Source of the DNA: Ignavibacteriota bacterium | Lineage (GTDB): Bacteria; Bacteroidota; Ignavibacteria; Tepidaquicellales; Tepidaquicellaceae | Direction: 5' to 3' | Assembly: GCA_003158365.1 (NCBI GenBank) | Contig: PMIW01000054.1 | Span: forward strand, 1 to 45,851 | Length of the DNA: 45,851 nt | Shown: positions 17,644 through 25,952 of the stretch, piece after piece | Numbering within the stretch: position 1 is the stretch's first letter | Layout: each line of letters opens with the position of its first letter | Notes under the pieces: generated by a model | Seen by the model: only the letters and a program-made list of their open reading frames with translations | Told to the model about the DNA's origin: nothing | The model's database searches: none | Translations under genes and position numbers: made by a program

Positions 17644-20022
17644 TTATTTTATTAGAGACATTTTTTTTGTATCTACAAAATTTCCGCTTTGCATTCTGTA
17701 AAAATAGAATCCGCTCGAAAGATTAGTTCCGTCAAAATCCACGGCATAATACCCTGCGGTTTTGAATTCATTTACAAGTGATTTGACTTCCCTTCCAAGA
17801 ACATCAAAAACACTGATTTTTACCAATCCTGCTTTTGGAACCGAATAATTAATCTGTGTTGCCGGATTAAACGGATTCGGATAATTCTGCTCTAAAGAAA
17901 ACTTTTCAGGTATCGGAGTTTTACCAGGGTTTATACCCGAAACACCGCCTGCAAAATTTGTTATTTTTATATCATCGATATACCAGCCCGTTCCCGTAGT
18001 GTTTGCGTCACTTGTTAATCTGAATCTTATTCTGAAATTACTTGAATGATTGACCATTGAAGATATATCAAATGACTGCTTTGTCCAGGTTGTCATGGTT
18101 CCTGTATAACTTGAAATCTGCTGCCAGTTTGTTCCGTTGTCACTCGATACTTCAACAATACAAAAATCAAAACTTGCTTCTACATCATACCTGTGCCAAA
18201 ATTCGAGATAAGCAACGTTATATGCAGATAAATTCAACGGAAGGTTCAGAGACAAAGAGCTATTTAAATTGTTACCGTAATTTGGATTTGCAAATGAATG
18301 CGTGGGAGTATGATATTGTGAAGTGTTTATAGCCCAACCGCTTCCATAAGTCCAATTGGCAGTGCCATTTTCCGCACTGTCAGCAAATGTCGTAACTCCG
18401 GAACCTACCAGTACATTATATACCTGGTTATAAACAATACTCGTATCGTTTTGCTTGATTCTTATTCTTGTCGGAATTGCGTACCCGTTTGGAGTAGAAC
18501 CAGAGACTGTAAAATTAAAAGTAACGCTGTCGGATGTAAATGACAGCATTGAGGCTTTTGAATAAACCTGCGTCGGAATATTTATGTAAGCACTTAAAGG
18601 TAAAAACTCCACTTTAATATTCTGAGCGTCCATTCTTCCTTTGTTTCTGAAAACGATTTTAACATTTCCCGTTTCATTCTGCGCATAACTTGATTTGTTA
18701 AATGCTATTGTTTTATTATTTACAAACGGTCCGGCTGCCATCGTTATATACTGGCACATCCAGAGATTCTGCTGTACATCGGGCATAATTTCACTCGCAG
18801 GAGGCCAGAAATCCGAACCAATTTCAGATGTATAAGCAATTATATGGGCATGAGCAGAATCATTATACAGCCAGTCTAAAGCACCGCCCCTTTCATAATA
18901 TCCCAATGTCTGATAGCAAGTTCCGTAATTGTAGTGGTTGTATTGTGTCATGTCCATTCCCCATTCATAAAATATTGCATCATCCGGCGTCGGAGAAGGG
19001 TCACACCATGACCAGGGTTTTAATAAATGATTCCCGTATGTATGAAAACTGATTCCGGATTTAAAATTCCTTGAATCGACAAAATTTTCAAACGCCTGCG
19101 TCTCAGGTTCTGAATTCGGGTTGGTTCCCCTGTATGTATCATTGCTGCAACTTGTTGATGAACCTCCGTTTGTCGAATTCCAGAATTGATATGTCCCGTA
19201 ATTTCTGTTTGGGTCTATACCGTATCCTCCGCTGCACGGATGCCTGTTTTTTCTCCACAGCCCTCCGCCTGTCGGATTAGTTGTTTCATTATAAAAATAC
19301 CCGTCGCCATTGTAGATAGGAATAAAATAAATTTCCCTGTTATTTAATATATATGTAGCCAGTGGGTCAATATTATAATTCTCGAGCAGCCAGTACATAT
19401 AATAAATAAGGCTTTCCATGCCGGTTGGTTCACGTGCGTGTGTCAGGGCATAGATAAATACTTCGGGTCTGCCAGTAGGGGCATCGGGACCTTTAGTCAT
19501 CCTCATACACCATATTTCGCGGTTCTCATATGTCATTCCGATCGACCATTTTGCCGATAACAAAGTTGGATACTGAAGATGCATCGAGTCTATTTTATTA
19601 ATGACTTCCTGTCTTTTTAAAAATCCGCCCATTGAACCCATTATATTATGGGTTATATTATAATCATCTCTGGATTTTTCAAGAGCTTTTTGAATTTCAA
19701 GATTTGTCATTTGCGGAATGCTGTTGTAATAATCCTGCCAGTCGTTTATTATTATTTCATACCGCACACCTGCAGCCTTTAATGCGGATATTTCTTCGGA
19801 CGATAACCAGGTCTCGAAATAATTACCCGGTTTGTATATTCCGCCGTCAAGTGCAATACCGGCATTCTTAACTTTCTGAAAATCCGAATTAGCAGTGACA
19901 GATATTCTGATTTTTGAATACTTCTGATTTTCATTACTGCTTGTTTTCTGTGCTAATGCAATATTTACACAGAAACAGGCAAGAACAACAACCAGTAAAA
20001 AGAGTTTATTAAAATTTTGCAT
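17644..20022 (-). CDS. Secreted M14 zinc carboxypeptidase with T9SS sorting domain (copy B)
   Basis: This 792-residue protein has a signal peptide ending IALAQ. The M14 site is complete: His195 and Glu198 in THAREP, His327 in SFHTYGN, Asn272-Arg273 in DPNRNY and Glu400 in YTSEIG. As in copy A, a linker and a MAM-like jelly roll (DSAENG to TGWYIDDIKI) follow. The T9SS ending carries NYPNPFNPAT, VFDVLGREV and KKMSLIK. The two copies share the same layout throughout, so they arose by tandem duplication. Differences around the substrate pocket (for example DLNRSF against DPNRNY) suggest different residue preferences. Nearly identical hairpins lie on both sides of this gene. Confidence 0.92.
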   Translation of the reverse strand: MQNFNKLFLLVVVLACFCVNIALAQKTSSNENQKYSKIRISVTANSDFQKVKNAGIALDGGIYKPGNYFETWLSSEEISALKAAGVRYEIIINDWQDYYNSIPQMTNLEIQKALEKSRDDYNITHNIMGSMGGFLKRQEVINKIDSMHLQYPTLLSAKWSIGMTYENREIWCMRMTKGPDAPTGRPEVFIYALTHAREPTGMESLIYYMYWLLENYNIDPLATYILNNREIYFIPIYNGDGYFYNETTNPTGGGLWRKNRHPCSGGYGIDPNRNYGTYQFWNSTNGGSSTSCSNDTYRGTNPNSEPETQAFENFVDSRNFKSGISFHTYGNHLLKPWSWCDPSPTPDDAIFYEWGMDMTQYNHYNYGTCYQTLGYYERGGALDWLYNDSAHAHIIAYTSEIGSDFWPPASEIMPDVQQNLWMCQYITMAAGPFVNNKTIAFNKSSYAQNETGNVKIVFRNKGRMDAQNIKVEFLPLSAYINIPTQVYSKASMLSFTSDSVTFNFTVSGSTPNGYAIPTRIRIKQNDTSIVYNQVYNVLVGSGVTTFADSAENGTANWTYGSGWAINTSQYHTPTHSFANPNYGNNLNSSLSLNLPLNLSAYNVAYLEFWHRYDVEASFDFCIVEVSSDNGTNWQQISSYTGTMTTWTKQSFDISSMVNHSSNFRIRFRLTSDANTTGTGWYIDDIKITNFAGGVSGINPGKTPIPEKFSLEQNYPNPFNPATQINYSVPKAGLVKISVFDVLGREVKSLVNEFKTAGYYAVDFDGTNLSSGFYFYRMQSGNFVDTKKMSLIK

Positions 20023-20081
20023 AGTAAATTTATTTAATTATATGAAGATGTTATGATAATAATATCCGGAATCATAATAAA

Positions 20082-20120
20082 AAAACCTCTACTGAACTTA
20101 AAAAGTTTAGTAAAGGTTTT
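20082..20120 (-). terminator. Hairpin terminator after the cohesin-like gene
   Basis: Eighteen-base arms (20082-20099 and 20103-20120) pair with one C/A mismatch and one G-T wobble. On the minus strand they are followed by a run of T. The right arm is the same 16-base sequence as in the hairpin at 17587-17623. Confidence 0.75.
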
Positions 20121-20178
20121 AAATTCACAACCTCAAATATGTTCGTAACAAATATTTAAGGCACTTGTAATATAGTCA

Positions 20179-21000
20179 TTATTTAACAAGAACCATTTTC
20201 TTTACGGCTACAAAATCATTGGTTTCAATTTTATAGAAATACATTCCGCTTGTAAGTGCTGAAGCATTAAAATCAACTATGTATGTTCCGGCTTGTTTAT
20301 ACTGATTTACAAGATTGGCAATTTCCCTTCCGAGTATATCATATACTTTCAATGAAACAAATCCGGATTTCGGCATTGTATACTTTATTGATGTCGAAGG
20401 ATTGAACGGATTCGGATAATTCTGAGAAAGTGTATATTTTGTAGGAATTTCCTTAATATTATTTTCAACTTCTACAATACACGGAGGCGGATCTGTATAA
20501 GTCCAGTCAGTTGGATTTATCAATGCTGTACCTATCCCGTTGAATACTGCAGAATTTGTAAGAAATCTCATGTTTATACAGCAATCAGGACTTAAATAAT
20601 TAAACTTCAGTGTCCCAAGCCAATATGAACCTGATGATAATGCAAATGAAGTACCTGTCAGAAGCTGTTGTATGTTAAGGCTCACACAGGTATCACCCAT
20701 TATTGATGTAGTTGTCATATCAAAATAATTTGCATTATTCGATAAATTAATATTTGCATTTGTCGCGGGATCTTCGGCTATTAAGGAAATTCCATTTGCG
20801 GGTGAAACCGTCCAGTAATTTATTCTGATACATGTCGGACCTACATTCCAAATCTGCCCCGTACCGACGTTTGCATAAACATCTATTAAAAATTTATCGA
20901 CATCAATTCTCGCGTTGTTTAAAGTGAAATTCACTTTTTGTGCAGGCAATGAAGCTGCAATCAAAAATATAAATACTATTATTGAAATTATTTTTTTCAT
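20179..21000 (-). CDS. Exported beta-sandwich (possibly cohesin-like) protein with T9SS sorting domain
   Basis: The start is placed at the ATG at 21000 (273 residues), which begins MKKIISIIVFIFLIAASLPAQ. An ATG two codons earlier is possible. Residues about 22-155 form an alternating beta-strand module (FLIDVYANVGTG, SYWLGTLKFNY) that resembles cohesin or CBM-like sandwiches in which a protein interaction face is exposed. Four Cys residues could pair after export. A standard T9SS domain follows (NYPNPFNPST, VYDILGREI, KKMVLVK). It lies 41 bases downstream of a dockerin-like gene on the same strand, so the two are probably cotranscribed. The cohesin idea rests on overall pattern and on this neighbour, not on a clear motif. 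Confidence 0.7.
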   Translation of the reverse strand: MKKIISIIVFIFLIAASLPAQKVNFTLNNARIDVDKFLIDVYANVGTGQIWNVGPTCIRINYWTVSPANGISLIAEDPATNANINLSNNANYFDMTTTSIMGDTCVSLNIQQLLTGTSFALSSGSYWLGTLKFNYLSPDCCINMRFLTNSAVFNGIGTALINPTDWTYTDPPPCIVEVENNIKEIPTKYTLSQNYPNPFNPSTSIKYTMPKSGFVSLKVYDILGREIANLVNQYKQAGTYIVDFNASALTSGMYFYKIETNDFVAVKKMVLVK

Positions 21001-21041
21001 ATACATTTAATTTAAACTTTAAGAAATAATAATTTAAAATC

Positions 21042-23081
21042 TTAATAAGGTCCGCATTTACTCTTACCGAAATTCGCATTCAAAATCAGTAAGTCATATC
21101 CATCTACAAATCCGTCGCCGTTAAAATCACAATTCAGATAACCGCCATGACCGAACATCGGCTTAAACACATCGTAGTCCGCAGGACTTACAAATCCATC
21201 CTGGTTTGCATCGCCGCCCCACAATACCCATACCGAACCTACCTGTTTCATATTTCCGCAATAAGCCTGAGTGGAAGCTGATGTGAAATTGAAATTAACA
21301 GGATTTCCTGTTGAGAAATACATTGCTACTGCACTCCATGTTTCAAGATGGTTTCTGTGTCTCACTACAATATAATAAGTCCCTGATACAGCCTTTGCAA
21401 AACTCACTAAGTTTGCAAAACCATCGGAACCTACCAGTGCTAGTGATGTGTCTCTGAATGTAAACGGTGTTGTTGATTGTGCAAGAAAAACCTGCACGGT
21501 GTCGGGAGTCTGCGTAGCTCCGTTGTAAAATCCTTCTAAATAAACCTTAAGATTTAAAGTAAATGTCTGCACTGTTCTGAAATTCCAGGCAGTTGAATTT
21601 GCACCTGTTCCACCGCCGTTTATTGTTGCTACTCTCCAATAATAAGTTGTATAACCTGTCAAAATACCACTTGGTACTGTAAAAGGCAGTGTACTTACAT
21701 TTGTATTTAATACATACGAATTAAATGATGCACTTGTAGATATTTGTACTCTGTATCCTGTTGCGCCTGAAACAGTAGACCAATTCAATGTTGGTGTTAA
21801 AGGAACATTTACCGAATTATTCGGCGGCGCTATTAATGTAGGAGCCGGAAGAGTCGCTTCTATCGTATGAAAATCCCATACAATTGACCAGTTTCCTGTT
21901 CCTCCTGCATTCATTGCATTAACACGCCAGTAGTATGTCGTATTATTTGCAAAAGGAGGATTGTTATGCGTATATTGTGTAGCCGCACCGGTTACCTGGT
22001 TTACGAATGTTGTAGCAAAATTCGGGTCCAATGAAATCTGGATTCTGTAAGATGTCGCTCCGGCTGAAGCATTCCACTGAAATACCTGTCCGGTTGTATT
22101 AACAGGGTTCTGATGATCCGGTGGTGACGTCAAAACAGGCGGTGCAGGCGGTGCAACTGCTGTCCCGAAATGGAACGGAGGATCTGCATATGGTCCCTGT
22201 CCCCCGGCATTAGAACCTAAAACATGCCAATAATATGTTGTAGTACCTGATAATCCTCCTGCAGGAATAGTGTAAAGAGTATCTGCAGCATCATCATCAA
22301 TCACAACTGCAGTGAAACCAACATTTAATGAAACCTGAACATGATAACTGGTAGCTGTAGGTAATTTTCTCCATTTCAATGTAACAGGCTGTGGAACATT
22401 AACCGCGCCATTTGCAGGCGAAACTAATATCGGTTGAGGTGGTGGTGCCGGTGCTGTTGTAAAATTCCATACATCCGACCACGGACTGTCTCCACCCGCA
22501 TTATGTGCCTTTACCCTCCAATAATAGAGAGTGTTGTTTATTAAATTTCCACCAGGTACTGAATAACCTGAATTTACCAACCCGGGTACGTCCAGCACAA
22601 TTATTGAAAAATCTGAAGTAGTGGAAATCTGCATTTCGTAAGATGCTGCACCCGAAACATTATTCCAGTCAAGACTTGGAGTCAATGGAACATTAACTGC
22701 ATTATTTAAGGGTGATACCAATACGGGTGCTACAGGTGCCAAAACTGTAGTCGTAAAATCAAATGAACCTGATGTTTTTGGTGTTGGGCCCATTGCAATT
22801 ACGTGCCAGTAATAATAAAGACTTGGCAATAAAATATTTGTAACTACAGGATAGGAAGTTGTCGAAAGGTTAATATCCAGAACAGTCGTTGACCCCTGGT
22901 ATACCTGTAACTGATAACTTGTTGCACCCGTAACTGCTGTCCACGAAAATGTCGGATACAACGACACATTAGTCGAATGATTCGGCGGGGTCAGCAATGT
23001 CGGAGGTATAGATTGAGCATTCACTCCGCTTGTTATTAGAAAAGCAAGCAGAAACAATAAAGAGTAAAAAATTTTTCTCAT
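21042..23081 (-). CDS. Exported protein with five fibronectin-like repeats and a C-terminal dockerin-like domain
   Basis: This 679-residue protein has a signal peptide ending GVNAQ and an upstream AAAGGGA Shine-Dalgarno-like site. Residues about 25-505 hold five repeats of about 95 residues, each with a pattern like NVPLTPxLxW, SYxxQIS and TYYWRV, matching fibronectin type III-like sandwiches. Next is a small domain with LNLKVYLEGFY and HRNHLETWSA. The last 60 residues hold two EF-hand-like calcium loops, GDANQDGFVSPADY and DFNGDGFVDGYD, which is the type I dockerin pattern. There is no T9SS signal. Dockerins bind cohesins, so this may dock onto a partner at the cell surface; the next gene is a candidate. 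Confidence 0.85.
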   Translation of the reverse strand: MRKIFYSLLFLLAFLITSGVNAQSIPPTLLTPPNHSTNVSLYPTFSWTAVTGATSYQLQVYQGSTTVLDINLSTTSYPVVTNILLPSLYYYWHVIAMGPTPKTSGSFDFTTTVLAPVAPVLVSPLNNAVNVPLTPSLDWNNVSGAASYEMQISTTSDFSIIVLDVPGLVNSGYSVPGGNLINNTLYYWRVKAHNAGGDSPWSDVWNFTTAPAPPPQPILVSPANGAVNVPQPVTLKWRKLPTATSYHVQVSLNVGFTAVVIDDDAADTLYTIPAGGLSGTTTYYWHVLGSNAGGQGPYADPPFHFGTAVAPPAPPVLTSPPDHQNPVNTTGQVFQWNASAGATSYRIQISLDPNFATTFVNQVTGAATQYTHNNPPFANNTTYYWRVNAMNAGGTGNWSIVWDFHTIEATLPAPTLIAPPNNSVNVPLTPTLNWSTVSGATGYRVQISTSASFNSYVLNTNVSTLPFTVPSGILTGYTTYYWRVATINGGGTGANSTAWNFRTVQTFTLNLKVYLEGFYNGATQTPDTVQVFLAQSTTPFTFRDTSLALVGSDGFANLVSFAKAVSGTYYIVVRHRNHLETWSAVAMYFSTGNPVNFNFTSASTQAYCGNMKQVGSVWVLWGGDANQDGFVSPADYDVFKPMFGHGGYLNCDFNGDGFVDGYDLLILNANFGKSKCGPY

Positions 23082-23149
23082 AACAATAATCCCTTTGTTA
23101 TATTTTTTAATTTGTTAATTAAATTTGATTTTATAAATAAAATTAAAAT

Positions 23150-23178
23150 ATGAAATTACCTAATCAAAGTAATTTCAT
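23150..23178. repeat. Inverted repeat upstream of the dockerin-like gene
   Basis: Perfect 10-base arms ATGAAATTAC and GTAATTTCAT flank a 9-base loop, about 70 bases upstream of the dockerin-like gene start. It could be an operator, a leader hairpin or a remnant terminator. No function can be assigned from the sequence. Confidence 0.4.
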
Positions 23179-23287
23179 CCTTCTCCCTCTTCTTTTTTGT
23201 AGCATAGTAATTTACAAAATACTTTAGTTAAAATCAATTTCGACTTATTTAGCATAAAAAATATTTGGCATGGAAGTTGCAATGCGG

Positions 23288-23528
23288 AATTATCCGAATC
23301 CGTATATCCGACTACAAAAATGGAATATGGAATTCCAAAATAGGGATTGGTTATAAGCAGAATATTTGATGTGCTCGGAAGAGCAGTAATCACACTTGTT
23401 AAAGAGCATAAAATCAGGGATACTATTCCGTTGATTTTAATGCGAGTGATTTATCGTGCGCTTTATATTATTACAAATTGGAATCTGGCAGTTTCAGCAA
23501 CGTAAGAAGACTGACTATTATAAAATAA
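23288..23528 (+). pseudogene. Decayed T9SS cargo gene (C-terminal sorting domain relic)
   Basis: Read on the plus strand with frame changes, this stretch encodes a whole T9SS sorting domain. NYPNPYI is followed, after a shift, by PTTKMEYGIPK. An in-frame TAG comes next, then GLVISRIFDVLGRAVITLV. After another shift it reads YSVDFNASDLS, then YYYKLESGSF, and a final RRLTIIK and TAA at 23526-23528. At least two frameshifts and one stop are needed, so the gene is dead. The functional N-terminal part is gone. Its orientation is opposite to the neighbouring genes. Confidence 0.75.
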
Positions 23529-23690
23529 AAATAATATATAATATCTGATTCTTTAAAAAAGGTAAAATAGTGTTGTCGTTAATATCTTTATTGGTTTGTT
23601 CTTTTTCATATTCGGAGCAGAATATTATTCTTTCAATAAAAGTAACAATAATTATGTATATTTTCTAATCTCTTTTAATTGCCTGAAATA
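23529..23690. other. AT-rich intergenic stretch, no feature seen
   Basis: Together with 23082-23287 this is the only long gene-free part of the window (725 bases between intact genes). Apart from the inverted repeat at 23150 and the T9SS relic, I see no reading frame, RNA-like fold or repeat here. It is probably further degraded coding sequence. Confidence 0.4.
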
Positions 23691-23695
23691 AAAAA

Positions 23696-23723
23696 AAGGT
23701 TTCGTACTTTCGCACGAAACCTT
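23696..23723 (-). terminator. Intrinsic terminator after the M1 gene at 23807
   Basis: The arms AAGGTTTCGT and ACGAAACCTT (23696-23705, 23714-23723) enclose an 8-base loop. On the minus strand they are followed by seven or more T residues, 84 bases past the stop codon. Confidence 0.8.
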
Positions 23724-23806
23724 CTTAAAAAAATATTTGAGATATTTTTATTTTACTAACCTTCCCGATTCACTTCGTTCATCGGGATTTTAGCAAAATA
23801 ACTCCG

Positions 23807-25816
23807 TTATTTTACTAATAACATTTTCTTAACCGATATGAAATCTCCGGCTTCGAGTCTGTATAAATATACACCTGACGGTAAGCTAACTCCGTTGAAT
23901 GACATTGTATATCTTCCTGAAACCTGATTTTCGTTTACAAGTGTTTTCACTTCTTTTCCAAGTAAATCATAAACAACTAATTTTACGTGCGAAGTTTTCG
24001 GCACATCGTAATTTATCAGAGTTACAGGATTGAACGGATTTGGTTCATTCTGATAAAGTTTATACTGCTCGGGTACCTTGCCTTCGTTTTCATCAATTCC
24101 CATTGTGAGCGTTGCAGTTTTAATAACAATCTGGTTATTCGGGTCAAACACAACTGCAGTCGGCTGACGGTTGAAATAGAAAGAGAACAGCTGATTGTTC
24201 ACATTGTTCATAACTCTTACAGTTGTATCAGCGCCTGTTGTAAAGCTGAATTTAATTTCCATTGGTATCTGGAAGAATCCTGCATTTGTCTGCTTTGCAA
24301 GGAAGTTTATTCTCCATGTATTACCGCTTGTATTTACAAAATTGTATCCGTTCTGATATGTCGGATGATTCGGAAGTAATATCCAGGAATTGTAGAACCA
24401 GTCCAGATTTGTTCCTGCAACCGAACCCATTTTTGCAAGATAATCCGGTATAGTTGAATTCCCGTATCTGAAATTTACAGCATCAGTCGAATACGCTTTC
24501 ATTCCCTGGAAGAATACTGAATCTCCAAGTGTGTATCTTAATAAATGAAGTGCGCAGGCGCCTTTCATATATGTAATTGCATAATTGAATAATGTATTTA
24601 CATCGGGTGTTGTTATTGCCCACGAGGGTACACAAATCGCCCAGCCCGGATTTGAACTCATGTATGAACTTGCATCCGAAACAATGTCGTTCTTATACGC
24701 TGCGTATCCGCCTGCTTTTTCAAGCCAGACCGCTTCGGTAAAAGTTGCGAATCCTTCATTCAGCCATATATCAGCCCATGTGGCACAGGTAGTCATATCT
24801 CCATACCATTGGTGGGCATATTCGTGGGTTACCGTAGAAACATCCCAGCAGCTTGAACATAGAGTTGTCAAAGTCTGATTTTCCATGCCGCCCCAGACAA
24901 ACTGGGAGCCTCCTGTCGTAAAACCATTTTTTTCAAATCCCATTTCACCGTATTTCCATGAGTACCAGTCGGTAACTGCCTTAATATTATTAAATGCCCA
25001 TGTGTAACTATTTCCGCTGTTGTAATATAATCTTATAGGGACGGAATCTGCAGGATTAGAAAATTTATGCCACCATACTGTAGCAATGTTGAATGTTGTG
25101 TTAGCGGTCATAACCATTAAATAGGTTGAAACAGAATCACGGCTTACCCAGTGATACCATATTGTATCGCCGGATGCTGTCGAATCCTGAAGACGGCCGT
25201 TAGAGCCGAGTTTTACATTTGATGGTGTCTTTGCAGTTAAATCTAGAAGTGCTTTATCTGAAGGTCTGTCCCAGCAAGGGAACCATTTCCTTGCACCCTC
25301 GGGTTCGGCATCGGTGAATACATATCCGTTTTGGACATAAAACGCGCCGTCTCCGGAAGTTGCTATATGTCTGTAATATATTGTCATCGTGGCTATTTCA
25401 CCGACCGCATACATTCTGTTCATTGTAATAGTCAGTATATCGGAAACCTGAGTATATGTTAAAAGAGGTCCGCCCGATAAACGAATAGAGTCGATTGCCA
25501 GTGACGTATTCACGGCATTAAGTTTTACCTGTGTCAGTGTTGAATCAACTCTGAACATCATTTGATTTGATGCAGAATAAGTGTAAGGATACGGAGATTT
25601 AAAACAATTATAAATATTCAGGTTTAATGTATATTTCAATACATTAAAAGAATGTCGTGGTGTATTTGGGGAATCTCCCAAATGCGGCAGAAATCCATTC
25701 GGAGAATGGGTTCTCATATATGAACATCTCTCGGACCCTTTTGTAAAGTTCATGTCCTGACTGTATGTGATGTTCCAGATGAGTAAAGCAAATAAAACTA
25801 GAATAATTTTTTTCAT
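23807..25816 (-). CDS. Secreted M1 aminopeptidase with T9SS sorting domain (copy A)
   Basis: The start is set at the ATG at 25816 (669 residues). It begins a signal peptide (MKKIILVLFALLIW, cut near YSQ) and has AAAGG 10-12 bases upstream. The longer frame from 25852 adds only a non-signal sequence. Zinc ligands are His331 and His335 in HEYAHQWYGD and Glu354 in NEGFATF; the catalytic Glu is Glu332. The substrate motif GGMENQT (309-315) is canonical. A fairly short C-terminal region follows, then a T9SS domain (NEPNPFNPVT, VYDLLGKEV, KKMLLVK). It trims N-terminal residues from peptides at the cell surface or outside. It is a close tandem paralogue of the next gene. Confidence 0.93.
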   Translation of the reverse strand: MKKIILVLFALLIWNITYSQDMNFTKGSERCSYMRTHSPNGFLPHLGDSPNTPRHSFNVLKYTLNLNIYNCFKSPYPYTYSASNQMMFRVDSTLTQVKLNAVNTSLAIDSIRLSGGPLLTYTQVSDILTITMNRMYAVGEIATMTIYYRHIATSGDGAFYVQNGYVFTDAEPEGARKWFPCWDRPSDKALLDLTAKTPSNVKLGSNGRLQDSTASGDTIWYHWVSRDSVSTYLMVMTANTTFNIATVWWHKFSNPADSVPIRLYYNSGNSYTWAFNNIKAVTDWYSWKYGEMGFEKNGFTTGGSQFVWGGMENQTLTTLCSSCWDVSTVTHEYAHQWYGDMTTCATWADIWLNEGFATFTEAVWLEKAGGYAAYKNDIVSDASSYMSSNPGWAICVPSWAITTPDVNTLFNYAITYMKGACALHLLRYTLGDSVFFQGMKAYSTDAVNFRYGNSTIPDYLAKMGSVAGTNLDWFYNSWILLPNHPTYQNGYNFVNTSGNTWRINFLAKQTNAGFFQIPMEIKFSFTTGADTTVRVMNNVNNQLFSFYFNRQPTAVVFDPNNQIVIKTATLTMGIDENEGKVPEQYKLYQNEPNPFNPVTLINYDVPKTSHVKLVVYDLLGKEVKTLVNENQVSGRYTMSFNGVSLPSGVYLYRLEAGDFISVKKMLLVK

Positions 25817-25896
25817 GTTTGAATTACCTTTTTGTTTTTTGTCAATTAACATAAAATATACAAAAGATATGAAAAATGAAGTAGTCTTTTTTATAT

Positions 25897-25932
25897 AAAA
25901 AAAGCCGGAAATTCAAATTTCCGGCTTTTTTT
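25897..25932 (-). terminator. Strong hairpin terminator after the M1 gene at 25953
   Basis: Seventeen-base arms (25897-25913 and 25916-25932), including GCCGGAAATT and its complement, close on a two-base loop with A and T runs outside. It lies 20 bases past the stop codon on the minus strand and separates the two tandem M1 genes. Confidence 0.85.
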
Positions 25933-25952
25933 GGACTTAATTTTACTTAAAA

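Noticed and set aside
21100..23000. Regular repeats that might suggest a CRISPR or satellite array
   Set aside because: The periodicity of about 285 bases is the coding of five fibronectin-like domains; the repeats diverge in sequence and lack short identical units.
23175..23393. 72-residue minus-strand open frame in the long intergenic gap
   Set aside because: It is opposite the decayed T9SS sorting domain, whose similarity is clear on the plus strand. It has no motif of its own.
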